Of a stretch of 64,000 nucleotides of DNA, positions 48,801 through 60,128 are shown in pieces. The position numbers and the translations under genes are program-made. The stretch covers positions 13,364,388-13,428,387 of the forward strand of contig CM034406.1 in NCBI GenBank assembly GCA_019925095.2, given 5' to 3'. A model generated the notes under the pieces. It saw only the letters and a list, made by a program, of their open reading frames with translations. It was not told where the DNA came from and ran no database searches. Within the stretch, counting starts at the first letter, position 1, and every line of letters starts with the position of its first letter. This stretch comes from Dendrolimus kikuchii. Taxonomy: Eukaryota > Arthropoda > Insecta > Lepidoptera > Lasiocampidae.

Positions 48801-51800
48801 TAAATTAAAAATTAATTAGTAAAATAAACATTAGGTCCGTTGGATCCATCGGCAAAAAGTTTCTTCAAAGAAATTTGCAAGAAACTCTTCGACGCCACCC
48901 GTGATCAGAAAGCTTGCTCATATTTCACAAAACAAATAAGCATTGCTATACAGCGTAGCAATGCAGGCACCCTTCTGGGCACGCTCCCATCTGGCAGCGA
49001 TTTATTAGACAGTCTATAATCGCTTATACTATTGATAACTTAGTTTATTTTTAGTTTTTAATTGTATTTTTTAAGTTAATTAATTGTATATTTTAATATT
49101 AAAAAGAAATATTATAAATTTTGCGTATAACAGTTATTTATAGTGTTCATATTCAAAAGAATTAAGTAAGTATGGCGTATATAGTCCTTACAAAATTGTT
49201 TGTTATTGTTTTTAAAATTCTTATTGCTAACTTATTATAATTATGTATTTAAATACATAGGTAAATAATAGTATTAGAAAACTGGCTTCGGTTTTCTCTA
49301 TTATGATTGGAGATAGGTAACTCAAGACAGGCAGGTCGTCAGATAAATAAATAGATAAAAGTCATTAATTATACTGGATATGATAAAACAACCTCTGGCC
49401 TTTTATATGACTTATTTGTCCTGACAAATTTCCATAGAACTGGGTTATTGTTACATTATTTTTACACGCAACGTAGGATACCTATTGTATATTCTATTAT
49501 ATACACCCTTATGTTTTCAATATATTGAACTCACGATTAGTCCTCTTATATGGGAGGGGTGGTGATTTTTTACTCTATAGTTTTATTTATAGTATAGTTA
49601 TACTTTGAAATGAATTATACGCAGCTCTTCTTATTGTATAGTTTCTTTAAAATGTGAAAAAAAAATCAAGGAGGATAATTCGGACCAAGAGATTCTAAAA
49701 ATACAATTCTTAGAATTTTTGCCTGTCTGATTGTCTTTCTGTGTGTCTGTTTGTGAATACTACTGAACAGATTTAAATGGAACTCGACACAGAGTAAGCC
49801 CATATTCCGGGGTGTAACTTAGCATACTTTTATAACGATAAATGACGTCGTTTCCGCGGGATAGACGAAAATATCTCAAAAGATGGCGCTGCGATCGCAA
49901 CCTTAGATGATTGAAAATTGCAGAGAGTATATGGATGAAACTCGATTCAGAGATAGCTTAAATCCCGAATCGATACTTGGGATATTTTTGCCCCGGTAAA
50001 TGATTTCGTTTCCATAGAATAGGCGGATTAGCTAAATAGATGGCGCTGCAATCGCGTTTATTTTCAATTTTCTAACAAATACCTACGTTGTCATAAACAA
50101 CATTGTCAATCATTGTATTACTTCATATCAGGTTGTATTCGACTCATCTGTATGTTTTGCTGGGCAGTTGTCTATATGGACTTAGTTTCATTGTTATTTA
50201 TTATACATAAAAAACCGAATTAAGTTTTTGTGTAAGTAAAATAAAGCTACCGCCTATTACCTACTTCAATGATACTGGACACTAAGTATCCACGAATATT
50301 TGTTTACAAACCTTCAACATCCTACAACTATTGTATTATTTTATACTGCACAGCAAAATAACACCCTTCAAGTTCCCGCTAAAAATTGTTTCTTAAATCA
50401 TTATTATCCTTATTTTGTTGTCTTTTTTTCCAGAACGGCCACCACCTGACCAGGCTGTGACAGTAATAAATCTCGAGTACAACGCAGCATTACCGCCCAA
50501 GCCACCAGCACCATTGCCAATCGCAAATCCTGATGAATCTTCCGCATCCTGTTTGCAAAGGTTAGAAGTTGAAGCGTAGTAAATATTTAATGAAGCATCG
50601 ATCTCTCGAAATTAGTATAATTCGTTTACTTCGCGTACAAAGATAGGTATTTCTTTATTGTGTGAGTTCAGAAAACATGCCGACAGCCGACTTGATGGAA
50701 CATGATGGATATTTGCTGCGCCAAAAGTGCTACAAATAAGCTGCTGCTCTCTTAAGGGAAACTACTGAAACCTGGCCACTAATGCCAGAACACTGCTCAA
50801 GGTTGTTATGGCAGCATACTCTAGACTAAAAGTAGTAGCCATCCAGACGAGGGCATTGCGATTGTTTGAATTTCGAAGAGAATTAAGGCAATTGGCCATA
50901 GATAGGACGGGCACAGATAGAGTAATAACTTTTTGCTATAAATATTTTAATTAATTTTACTTGGTCACCTGGTGGGAGAATGGTGTCATGCTCGGACCGT
51001 ATTGGTTTGTTATACTTTCAAAGAACTCAATCGTTATTAATTATTATTATGTTCATTGCGAATCTGGAAAGCACGTAGACGGTCCAGCTCATGGAATGTG
51101 GTTACCGTCGCCTATTGACGTTTACAACACCAATGACGAGGCCAAAGCGTTGCTAGCGTTTAGGATGGGATAAAGAGGGAAGGATAAAGGGATGAGATAA
51201 AGAGATCAGATAGGAGTAACGGGATAGAAATAACTAGCTTTATAGATAGAATTAGCAAAAACAAATAAGTAATTAATTTTACAGTTCAGATAGGATTGGA
51301 GAAACCTCGAAGTCCTTGGAAGATGTTTGCGGGATTGTCCCCCTGAAGATGGCAGTACCTCATATATTACAGGGTGAATCGTATCCACGTGGTGACTGGC
51401 CTTGGGTTGTGGCAGTTTTCATACAGAAAAAATTTAATTTGCGGTTCCGATGCGTTGGGATGTTGATATCGAAGCACCATGTTATATCTAGTAAGTCTTC
51501 AAACGATTATTTAGTCGTTTTTATAACACTGGATATTGAATCCGCCAATTCGCCTTAGATAGATAAGCGTGGCGGATGTACCGGCAGATTTAATTCTTCG
51601 AAAAGTAATTGTATAACATACTAGCTGACCCGTGCCCACTTCGCTGGGCATCAGAAAAAAATAAAACATACTTATTATTAAACACAATCAAATATACCCT
51701 ATGTCACTCAAGAATAATGTAGCTTTCCACTGGTGAAAGAATTTTCAAAATCGGTTTAGTAGATCCAGAAATTACCCCCTACAACGTCACAAACTTTACC

Positions 51801-54800
51801 TCTTTATTTTTTGTTGAGTTTAATTACCTACTAAGCGAATTCAAAATATTTCCCCTCCGTACTGCCCGTACCCCAGTGACGCCTACGTTGCATAAACTTA
51901 ATGAATGAAATGTCCGAATTGAATAATTCAAAAAGTTATACAAAATTATTGAAGCAGTCTTGAATATGAAGTAATTTATTTTGATAAGGATGAATATACC
52001 AAGATACAAATAAAGAGCTTTTTCTAGCGGCGGCATTTTAATTAAATTTTCAAAATAAAAGAACACTTATTGTAGCATAACTATAATAGTTAGACATATG
52101 CTGTCGCGACACTTTTTGTAAATAATTATGTGTTCTGCAATGTCGTAGTACATTATTTTCTTCTAGCATCAATTTTCTCGCAGCGCACGCGATTTTAGGT
52201 AATTTTTTTACACCTTGGGTTACACTATTGGAGTTTTAGTAAGGATCCCTAATTTTAAAAAATATATAATATAGTCTTTGTTAACCGGGGATAGTGTAGC
52301 TTGCCAACAGTGAAAGAATTTTTTAAATCGGTTCAGTAGTTTCCGAGATTAAACATCACAAACTCACAAACTTTAAGTGAAGTGAAGCATTTTTTTTTAA
52401 CTTTTTCCCGTAAACTTATGTAGTACACACGTGGTTTGCGTCTCTTTGGCTAATAATAATGTATCCACTGGAAACTATTTCACTTTTATCCATAACTAAT
52501 ACGATTAATTTAAATCGATTTAATACTGAGTTCTTGTAACGCACTGCGGCGCGATCGGCATCCTATTCTAAGATCGGAATACTCGTTATTTCGCCGGCTT
52601 CAGTTAGAGTTCGAGATTCCGCCTTTATATCAATGGTCTAAGGTCATACTCATGATGTTCGAAAAATAGAGTCTACATAGGAGGAAATTTACAAGGAGGT
52701 ATGTATAGTCTGTGTGGTGCCCCAGAGTTGTAATGAATCATAAAAAAAAAATAAACGTAGATAGTTATAGATGTTACATGTACGTAGTATATAGACGTTA
52801 GAACAATTGTTACGTGCGAGCGGGGGTACGCACTTGAGATTGAAAGGAAACACCAGTTTTAACTAAACGCTTTTATTAACTTCACAGTCGTACGTGATTC
52901 CTCTCCGCAGGGTTGCCCCTACACGCACAACTAACGACGCACTGTCCCGACGACAAGATGTCTTACCCACAATACCGTCGCCGATATTGCGTACCTGCTG
53001 CTACTGTAGTGCTCACCTCCGAATTTACCGTTACCGTGTGTAGTTCGCTTCTGGATCTTCCCTTAAACTACGCTACACTCCTCCTTCACTGAACTGTCCA
53101 GTAAACTTTTCACTAAATTCACCAGTAACTTCGTCACTGTCTTCTATTAAACTTCTCTTCCAATTCTTTCATATCGCTTCTCTGTCTTGAACTGAACTAT
53201 CCGGTAGGCGAGCTTTACGCTGCTTATATACCCGGAATAATCTTCTAGAACCCATAATTTCGATCTTCTTTTCGTTATTCTTTTATTTACTATCTATCCC
53301 TTTCTAAACATCTATCTATCTCTGTCTTTTCTTTCCCGAACCTTCTATTCTAGAACTTCCGTTCATCGTCTATCCTTTTCTAAAATGTATCTGTCCTTGT
53401 CTTTTCCTGTAGCAATTCGGGATCGGCAGTGGTCGAATGTGTGAATTATAAATAATGAGCACTATGAAATATATAAAGAAAGGCATTTAATTAGTTTAAT
53501 GGTACACGATTGAAGACAGACGTGACGGTACAAAAGAATACACGAGACAAACGTGGTGACAAAACTATTCAAATATAACTTGACATCTGAGGTGCCAGTG
53601 CCAAGTTCATTTTAACATTTGCTTCTAGAATCTTCTAGTTTTTCTAAAAGTCTTGAAACCGGGTTACGCTGCCAGGAAGTTCTACCCTCGGTCACCACAA
53701 TATGTAATGAATGGTTACAATATGTTAGTGAACTAAGTTGTGTAACTTGAAAAATAAAGCTATGTTCCTTAATAAATTTTGTAATGGAGTTAATAAATAA
53801 CTCCCAAAATCGTAAAATTGACTTTAATTTTTAAACTATAGTCGAAAATTTTTGAAAAACAATATCTAATTTGTGAAAAAAAAAATGCAGCAAAAATTAG
53901 TTTGGGAAATATCCGATGATTTGTTTTTGAGGTATGAAGTATTTGCGATTAAAAAGGTTTTTATGGTTGCGTGACCAAATAATGAAAACGGTGTTTGTCA
54001 ATTCTACGAAACTCTTCACAACATTTATAACCATTTGACCGATACTTTATGGTGCATTTTGCAGATAATGCAGAAAACCTTTCGCGTAAGACTGTAATAA
54101 ATCACTAATTTTGTCTTCTTTCAGGTGTATTCTGTATAGAGGATCCTAAGAGGAAAGGTAGTTATTTTTTACCGGGTGAAATGTTAGTCAAAGTTGGAGC
54201 TTATGATTTGTACGATTTGACTGAAGAATATACTGTCGCTGTGGGCATTAGAAACTATACCATACATGACGATTATCACCCAAAAGTTTTTAAAAGTAAG
54301 TTCTTCAAGGCTGACGTCGAAGAATGAATGGGCACTGTCTAAAAAAAACACCGCAGTTTTATATTTGTAATAAAATAGGAAGTTATAAGAAATTGATTTG
54401 AATATTTGTGGAATATATTGGAATATGAATGGAATATTTTATGGAAGTAATCCACTGCATGTAACGTACGTACGCTCGAGATGCCATAAGTGGGTAAGCT
54501 ATGGAATGAACTCCCTCTCACAGCTTTCCCACAGCGCTACAATATGGGGCTTTTCAATAAGGGCGTAAACAGATATGTAAAGTCTCAATGAGATGGGCAA
54601 CGCATCGGTTACCTTGCAATCAAGTGGATCCGTTTGTCAGTTTTCATCAAGCAAACGTTAAAAAATCATTATTTTAGGCTCTAGTTATTTTGTATTCTAA
54701 TACGTGAGACACTCAAAAAGTTTTACGAAAATAAAAAAAGAAAGTTCTATAGGTAAATATTTTTTTATTAAATCTTTTCAGAGTACTCTCCACCAGCCGC

Positions 54801-57800
54801 TATACAAATTTCATGCGTCTGAACCAGTTTTCGTAACACTTTTTCCAGTCCGCCGCAGACATCTCGTTTTGCAGTTTGCTCAAACGCTGACAGCGCATCT
54901 TCCGGCGACGAAAATTGTATCCCTTTGAGCAGATTTTTTATTTTTAGGAATAAAAAGAAGTCAAACGGTGCTAGGTTAGGATTGTAAGAAGGGTCACGAG
55001 TGCGGCGCACTCCAAGACACGGCGTTTCATACGCTTGTGGAGTGCGCAGCCTGGGGGCCCCAGAGGGCCCTCCTAGAGAACGTCGTTGGCCCTGTGGACT
55101 CACTTCGTAGCATGGTTGAAGCGATGCTTCAGGGTCAAAATTCCTGGCTTGCGGTTTCCTCCTTCTGTGAATCCGTCATGTCGCAGAAGGAGGCCGCTGA
55201 AAGAGCGAGGGAGGAGGACGCGTACGCGGACTCCGTCCGCAGGAGACAGACCGGAAGTCGTAGGCACCGCTATGCGCATCTTCTCTTCCCTTAGTTACCG
55301 TCACAGGGGACCGCTGTCACGGGGGTGACAGCGGACTTCCCCCCCTGCTGTACGAAGTGGGTCACTCTGCTCCCCGGGGTGCCCTAGTTACAGAGCGTAG
55401 GGGCCTCACAGTGCAGTTACTCTGTACGAGATCCCGTGACGCCTCGTAAAAGCGCTATAAATGGGGCGCAGGTTTAGGTCTAGTGGGTAGTTTGGCGGCC
55501 GATTCTTGCGACGGCTTTGCTTTAGAAGCAAGCGTGGAGAACCGGTCGCTGAGAGTCCCACACAACCTCGATGAAGGCCTTATGTCTGCATTCAGACCCT
55601 TCCCTCGAAGGGTCCGAGGATGGTGTCCAAAAACATTCCCCCTGTGTTATCAAAAAAAAAAGGGTTGTATGGAGGGTGACCCAAGAGTTTGACCGGCGTG
55701 CTCTCCAGGAAGTCCCTCGTTTTGATCGTGGTATGGGCGGGTGCGTTGTCGTTGTGGAGCAGTAGCCCGCGGAGCTCTTTGTTTGGTCGCTTGTTGCTCA
55801 CAACAAAGAAAACTTCTGCCAAGCATTTGGTAGTATACCATTCGGCGTTGATGTTTCTTTAGTTCTTTGAAGGAATTAACACCAAATAGCCAGTCAAATT
55901 GAAAAAACTCGCGATCAAAATCTTCCCCCCCGCTAGTAGATCGCTTCACTTTGATAGGCGTTGATTCGTTTTGAAACACCCAAACCGTCGACTGGCGCTT
56001 CGTTTCTGGATCATATTGATAAATCCAGCTCTCATCACCTGTAAGGATGTCGTAAAAACGCCAAGCCGAGGCTTCAAATTTATTTATCACATCACGGCAC
56101 CATTCCACCCGGGCCTGCTTCTGAGCAGCGGTGTGGTTGTGTGGCACCCAGCATGAAACTATCCTCTTCGCGCGAAGATGCACATGTAGAATCTCGTGAA
56201 GGCTTCCCTATCTAATTTGCAGAACGTGCTGAATCTCTCGATACGTAAATCGCCTATTGTCTTGGATTAAATTTTTCATTGTTAGCACATTTTCTTCCGT
56301 AACAGCCGTCAAAGGGCGGCCACTTCTTTCTTCATCTCCCAAAGACAGTGCACCGCGCTTGTATTCGTTGTACCAACGATACGCTGTTGCCTTAGAAGGG
56401 CCTTCATCCATGAATGCCATTTGAAGTCTATCCTACGATTCGTGCGGTTTCAGGCGACACTTGATATCATAAAAAATAATAGCGCGAAATGTTTCCGGCG
56501 CAGATCCATTTTTCAATGGGACACGATAATTTAAATTAGCTCGCAAACAATGTGGATGGAAATTTTGAAATTGGAACCTACCTATTTTTAGTTATAAATA
56601 ATCATATTTCCAAAATGGATTATAACTGACCAGCCTCTCTTACACAAAAACTTTTTTTCGCTGTACTTCCTGAGTGGCCTGGTACTTATTTTGGAACAAA
56701 AAAAATATAGATGAAAGAAAGAAATAATTTATTTGCTAGGAAAGCGATAATACAAGGATATAAAAAGAATTTATACATTTCTATGATTACATTTATGATG
56801 TTATACGCCGCGTATCCCACAAATGAGGTGAGCAACTCGGCTTAAAGCTGTGCTGGAATTTGCTCCAGCACAGCGATGATTTTCACTGCCATCCCAACTC
56901 ATTGATTAATATTTGACCCATCATGGAATATATACAGAAGATATCTGTTAAAAATCAAAAAGAAGTAATTTTTATTTAAATTTTTTAATATTTGCTGTTT
57001 TTTAGATGACATAGTTGTGTTCACCTTGATGAAGGATTTGTTATTCAACGATTATGTTAGACCTGTTTGCTTATGGAGCGAGGCAACAAAAGAACAGAAG
57101 AATGTTATAGGTCGCGTTGGTGTGGTAAGTTACTTCAGTAACAGTCAGTGTTCTATGGGATCTTTATAAATCTAAATTCGTCATAATCTCCTGTACGTTT
57201 AACCATGTATATCAGTCATTTACTCGTTAACAACAAAAATTTGAGATGAGTGAACACATAAGAGTACATTCGTAGATACATATCTGAACGAATATAATTA
57301 TTATGATTTAAATGAATAATGGTCGGTTCCTATATCTTATTATTCATTTACTTGCCCTATCATAAGTTGAAGTTTGACATTACTTCAATCGAGCTTAAGT
57401 CAAATATTAACCGATAGTAAGGCAAATGGACAGTCGGTAAGACACAGGAACCGACCATATGAGACGATGTATATATCCGAAAGTGTGGTGTCAAAGAGAC
57501 AAAGTATGAAGAAGAAGACAGACGATGAAAGGCGAGCGTAATTATATTAAATATCTGTAAATAAAAATACATATTTGTATGTTTGTTCCCTAGACCATAT
57601 TACATATTTGGACACCTTTACGGTTTGCCCTCTATGTGTTTCTGAATTATTGATCAGATGTTGATGAAACTTTGGTAGGGTATTATGGGGACGCCCGTGA
57701 AGGTTTCTAGCCCAAAAAACAGAAAAGACAACCAAACAATTTTTTGCTTTAGGTATTTCTACTTTAATACAATTTCCTGCGGCCAGGCGAGCTCTCGAAT

Positions 57801-59544
57801 GAGGCGACAAAACAATCTACAGCCATGTGGTAGGGTATTTGCCCGTCTGGATAGCTATCATTCCTGGTCTAGAGTATGCCGCCATAACAACCTTGAATTG
57901 TATTCAGGCATTATTCGTCACGTTCTGGTCCCCCTTTAGAGAGCGGCAGCACATTGGTAGCAATTTTGGTATTACAAATGTCCAAAGGCAACGGTAACCG
58001 CTTCCCATCAGGTGGGCTGTGTAACTGTCTACTGAACTCATACAAAAACAAGATAAAGTAAAAAAGCAAAAAAAAATTACGTTATGTTTCTAGAAACACG
58101 TAGGATTTCGGGTTTTAGTTTTGCACGCCTTTATTACTGGGCGATTGTCATATTTAAATCTGAATTTAAATAATGAAAATGTTATATTATTCTAACATTT
58201 AGGTAGCTGGCTGGAGTCGTAACGTGAACAATGGTACCAAACCAGAGGAACCTTCGCAAGGGAAATTCCTGATAGTATCCACTGAAGACTGCAGGGCGTC
58301 GTCTCACGTAGATTTTGACCATTTAACTCGAGACACAACTCTCTGTGCTGGTAAGTCTCTTTCATTCATATTACTAATCCATACCAACATTATAAATGCC
58401 AATGTTTGGATGAACGTTTGTTGCTCAATCACGCCAGAACAGATTTGGATAAAATTTGGCACACAGACAAATTATACTCTGGAATAGTACAGAGGCTACT
58501 TTTATCCCGGAAAAATATACTGACCCCGTGGGATAACATTAATGTGAGCGAATCGGGGGCATAGAGTAGTATTTTATAAACAATCTTTTTGCCCTTTTTT
58601 TGGGTGGGTATTCAACTTTATACTTTATCTTCAGAACATTGCAAGTCATTGAAATGAAGTATATACTAAAATATAAAAAATACAAAGTTGCTGTTTTGAA
58701 TGGTTATAATTTTCATTTTCTATACCAATTTGGGTTATAGTTTCAGACAGACAAACAGAAAAATTGTTAATAACGAACATTTATGATTATATAATGACAG
58801 CCCATAAACGTCCCACTGCTGGGCTCGGGTCTCCCACTACAGGGAATCGGGCAGTATACCCGCCACGCTTGTCCAAGGCGGCTTGGCAGGTTTGACACAT
58901 CGGTTATCTCGACGTGCAGGTTTCATCATGATAGTTTCCTTCTCCGTAGTTAGCACGTGCGTCAGATCAGAACACTGCTTAAGTGGTGCATGCATTTCGG
59001 CCAGGATTCGAATTTATACATTAGTAACAACAGAGTTGCTGCCAATGTTCTACTGACTTCGAACGTGAAACTGGAACCTGGCGACTGATACCGGTACACA
59101 ACTCAAAGTTGTTATGGCGGTATACTCTAGACCAGAGGTGGTAGCTATCCAGACGGGCCAATACTCTACCATCTGGCTGTGGGGTGTTTTGTCACCTCTT
59201 ATAACAGGCTGCCCGACCATGAGTTGGTATTATTTTTTCGTATCTGCACAGATATAAAGTATTTTTCACCCTTCTATGGTTTTTTCTTTCAATCGGTTTG
59301 CGTTTCATTGATGCCAATAATTATTTGAACAGGTTACCGTAACGGCACAGGCATATGTGAAGGCGACTGGGGGGCCGGGATGTATTTAAGAGAAAAAGGC
59401 GATCCCAAGTGGAGGCTTCGAGCTCTAGCATCTGCCGGGATTAATAGTGGCGATGGTTTTTACTGCAACGTCCAGCAATACGTCATCTTTACGGACCTCG
59501 CACAGTACTTACCTTGGATCAAGAATATTATGGCCACTACGTAA
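36851..59544 (+). CDS. gd-like serine protease homolog, gene 3 (complete, 8 exons, 452 aa)
   Basis: Exons: 36851-37063, 48613-48775, 50434-50560, 51285-51490, 54125-54295, 57006-57124, 58203-58350, 59333-59544; each has exactly the length of its gene 2 partner and frames stay open. Signal peptide and GD_N-type domain are nearly identical to gene 2. In the protease-like domain the His position is Phe239 (SSVFC), Asp295 is kept (NDIVVFTL), and the Ser position is Trp395 (CEGDWGAG). The activation segment reads PHILQGES, without IVGG. Exon 5 differs from gene 2 at 19 of 56 residues with about two purely silent codon changes. Intron 1 is stretched to 11.5 kb by a nested transposon pair. Inferred: a functional, rapidly diverging secreted pseudoprotease. 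Pseudogene status is unlikely because both frame and splice sites are intact. Confidence 0.88.
39121..42261 (-). pseudogene. Jockey element ORF2 (endonuclease and reverse transcriptase), broken
   Basis: The first 708 codons (42261 to 40135) are open. APE-type endonuclease: YNANGL, LLVQETFL, GGGTLIYFRR, IIAGDLNCKHEQW and SDHRPVIL. Reverse transcriptase: RKAPGIDGINNRVL, SYRPISLLSALSKLYE, FLDVAKAFDKVWH, GVPQGSALSPLLF and FADDTALY. A 222-bp duplicated segment then shifts the frame. The remaining C-terminal part, WLQAAVTELGEWF through YLGVTLDRNLRF to the end, continues to 39121 and carries a separate small indel near the duplicated motif. The product would lack the thumb, so this copy cannot retrotranspose by itself. 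Confidence 0.85.
39935..40392. repeat. 222-bp direct duplication inside ORF2
   Basis: 39935-40156 is repeated at 40171-40392 (offset 236) with a 14-base spacer cgcagccggatgca. The copies look identical. An offset of 236 is not a multiple of 3. Confidence 0.88.
42300..44174 (-). CDS. Jockey element ORF1 (Gag-like, 624 aa)
   Basis: Open throughout. The N-terminal half is Pro/Ala-rich with an RS-like stretch. The middle part (about residues 270-420) has the character of an RNA-binding Gag region. Three CCHC knuckles lie at about residues 422-481: CHRCQLYGHSALHC, CVKCLGDHGTSEC and CILCGKAGHPANYRGC. Known role in this family: binding element RNA in ribonucleoprotein particles. It ends 39 bases upstream of ORF2. 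Intact, unlike ORF2. Confidence 0.88.
   Translation of the reverse strand: MRHQVVFPPNRSSPSGTMDGVEPSPSLLEGLLLFLRQQFPQALDQFLRTPESQSMASVVISELNSEKPVSRESHVQRAPAQAPLPAPASAATIAPPATPAAAHAADHLRSAAAPAPPASVPAVLPVRPPPAPPLNDAHRVAPKSRASFSRGPAPGKPRSSSASSTTSRSRSPIHRVIDSRREIDLTPEGSQYLRVAPLSPADEITPMDVAPPANLPLDREDDDGFITVNRSKKRKTQREVPPNPAPTAGTKPTVAPSSRPGPPSQRPPPPLIIREKAHWLQLAKELPGKAISIKEARDTQHGIKVMVTSSSDHRALTTLLCDRKIGYYTYALPEEKRLRAVIRGLPQEIESSYILEDLKSQALPVHEVHRMHRGDATKSPLNLVLVVLDLSPEGKKIFELEKVCGLSGLRVERPHEKHTLRQCHRCQLYGHSALHCQSRPRCVKCLGDHGTSECTRTRDSPEPPSCILCGKAGHPANYRGCPAAPRPKRKVGKGNAQKGTRKVPNKPAFVAAPPPVVNHWTGLPTTEAFPPLRTRAPVIAGLPSATLSIAPISKAPSGPSAHHSIAEDLALATKFAKNLPFDLEEVQLLARKLRQVSESTQPSLRDQLVIEMDHAYLLQILRSL
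44326..45230 (+). other. Gene 3 intron 1 after the nested elements
   Basis: 44326-44860 is collinear with gene 2 intron 1 (15391-15920). A ctagctggagccggcagacg retroposon lies at 44862-44960 and a + strand family B copy at 44992-45215. No gene is seen. Confidence 0.65.
45281..45612 (+). other. Intron 1 DNA shared by genes 3 and 4
   Basis: Collinear with 63695-64000 in gene 4 (tggtcgagccgttctc, ctggaagacgagaaatctta) but not found in gene 2 intron 1. Genes 3 and 4 share this layout. Confidence 0.65.
46140..46375 (-). repeat. Interspersed repeat, reverse copy of about 17345-17570
   Basis: Shares cttcacgccagttcccttgc, cacgctcgtctgttcttaag and gaaggtgtgtcgtggccttc with the reverse complement of the block in gene 2 intron 2. 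Confidence 0.65.
46960..47650 (+). repeat. Tandem set of about four diverged repeat units (140-230 bp)
   Basis: Each unit carries gggatccactcatcagatcc-like, ggaccacctcgggagtatat-like and ggtccacaattgacg-like blocks in that order. Single units occur at about 14680, 36095 and 61695. Confidence 0.65.
47812..48450 (-). mobile_element. R1-clade 3' fragment, gene 3 intron 1, split by a family B retroposon
   Basis: Outside the insert it matches the reverse complement of about 25400-25800 (gaatgtctttggacaccatc; gtgtgggactctcagc; tgcaccgtgacgcccctatg). The right part is shared with gene 2 intron 1. Confidence 0.78.
47893..48133 (-). mobile_element. Family B SINE-like retroposon with target duplication (241 bp)
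   Basis: Target duplication gagtgt (47887-47892 and 48134-48139). An A-rich tail, seen as tttttttttattttttttta, lies at the left, so the element is on the minus strand. The uninterrupted R1 copy near 25711 gives the empty site. Confidence 0.8.
51619..52400 (+). repeat. Retroposon fragments in gene 3 intron 4
   Basis: Head actagctgacccgtgcccac with aatcggtttagtagatccag and a second copy of the tail near 52310. The rest is AT-rich with no gene. Confidence 0.55.
52808..53699. mobile_element. LTR-like block, gene 3 intron 4 (partner of 21611-22369)
   Basis: Same TGTTACGTGCGAGC start and ACCACA end as the gene 2 copy, with a 210-bp extra block at 53408-53617. Confidence 0.5.
53408..53617. mobile_element. 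Private 210-bp TG...CA insert, probable solo LTR
   Basis: Starts TGTAGCAATTCGGGATC and ends TTCATTTTAACA. Flanks tttcc and tttgc resemble a 5-bp target duplication with one change. The gene 2 copy lacks it. Confidence 0.5.
54703..56682 (-). mobile_element. mariner (DD34D) lineage 2, gene 3 intron 5, with nested R1 fragment
   Basis: TA at 54701-54702 and 56683-56684. Minus-strand transposase traces run from 56420: HTH (AYRWYNEYKRG, SGRPLTAVTEENV), first Asp TGDESWIYQYDPETKRQS, second Asp LLHNDNAPAHT, third Asp PNLAPFDFFLF, 34 residues between the last two. Frameshifted, and split by the R1 insert. Same insertion site as in gene 2. Confidence 0.85.
54995..55662 (+). mobile_element. R1-clade 3' fragment in mariner, gene 3 intron 5
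   Basis: Partner of 23984-25818, reduced to the last part of ORF2 (MECAAWGPQRALLENVVGPV, SFCESVMSQKEAAERAREED) and the 3'UTR. A-run at 55652-55661. Flanking duplications (ggattgtaagaagggt, ggttgtatggagggt) have diverged. Confidence 0.82.
58792..59225 (+). repeat. Family A repeat, gene 3 intron 7
   Basis: Collinear with 2655-3145 and 31553-31960. Confidence 0.75.
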
Positions 59545-59585
59545 AGCCTGCGTTTAGAATGCTAATAAGGGTCGAATGAGCTCTA

Positions 59586-59591
59586 AATAAA
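59586..59591 (+). terminator. Polyadenylation signal AATAAA, gene 3
   Basis: 41 bases after the gene 3 stop, the same place as in genes 1 and 2. Confidence 0.65.
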
Positions 59592-59773
59592 ATATTATGT
59601 AGTAATATTCTTATGGCTTCATTTGAATAACCTTCATATTCGTATCCTGCTGAAACTCCCCTATTGATTCCCCCTGATTTCAAAAACGGAGGAGTTTCTC
59701 GATTCGTAGTGTTGTACTTTTTATATGTGCTTAGCCGTGATATCTTGGTTCCTCAACCGATTTTTTTTTACTT

Positions 59774-59920
59774 TACTAGCAGCGTCCGGATTTTATCCCT
59801 GAGGATTTTTTCGCGGAACCCGAAAAGAAAAATAGCCTGAGTAACTCCTTGTAACATCAGCTATCCGCCAGTGATCAGTCCCGCCCAAATTTGTCCAGCC
59901 GTTTCAGAGATTATGCGGAA
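59774..59920 (+). repeat. SINE/RTE-like retroposon after gene 3
   Basis: Head ttactagcagcgtccggatt, then ctatccgccagtgatcagtc; partner of 32586-32760. Confidence 0.65.
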
Positions 59921-60128
59921 TAAAATGAAAAACCATAACAATTTTCTTTACTGACTCTTTAATGAAGTTAATAGTAGTGATACTCCAGGCATCAAAAACC
60001 AAAGGCCTAATTAAATTTAAATTATCATTTTGCATGTTCAAACTTTCACCAAATATATTGACCAAAAAACGTAATAGCTTACAAAGACTGTCTATAAAAC
60101 TTTGACCTTCAGAAATTGTGTTTAACAA

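Noticed and set aside
53408..53617. Alternative exon in gene 3 intron 4
   Set aside because: No flanking splice signals in a usable frame; TG...CA ends and a near target duplication fit a solo LTR better.
15151..59544. Genes 2 and 3 as pseudogenes because of the lost catalytic residues
   Set aside because: Both keep 452 open codons, identical exon lengths, all splice signals and the same poly(A) signal position. Loss of activity here looks ancestral, not decay.
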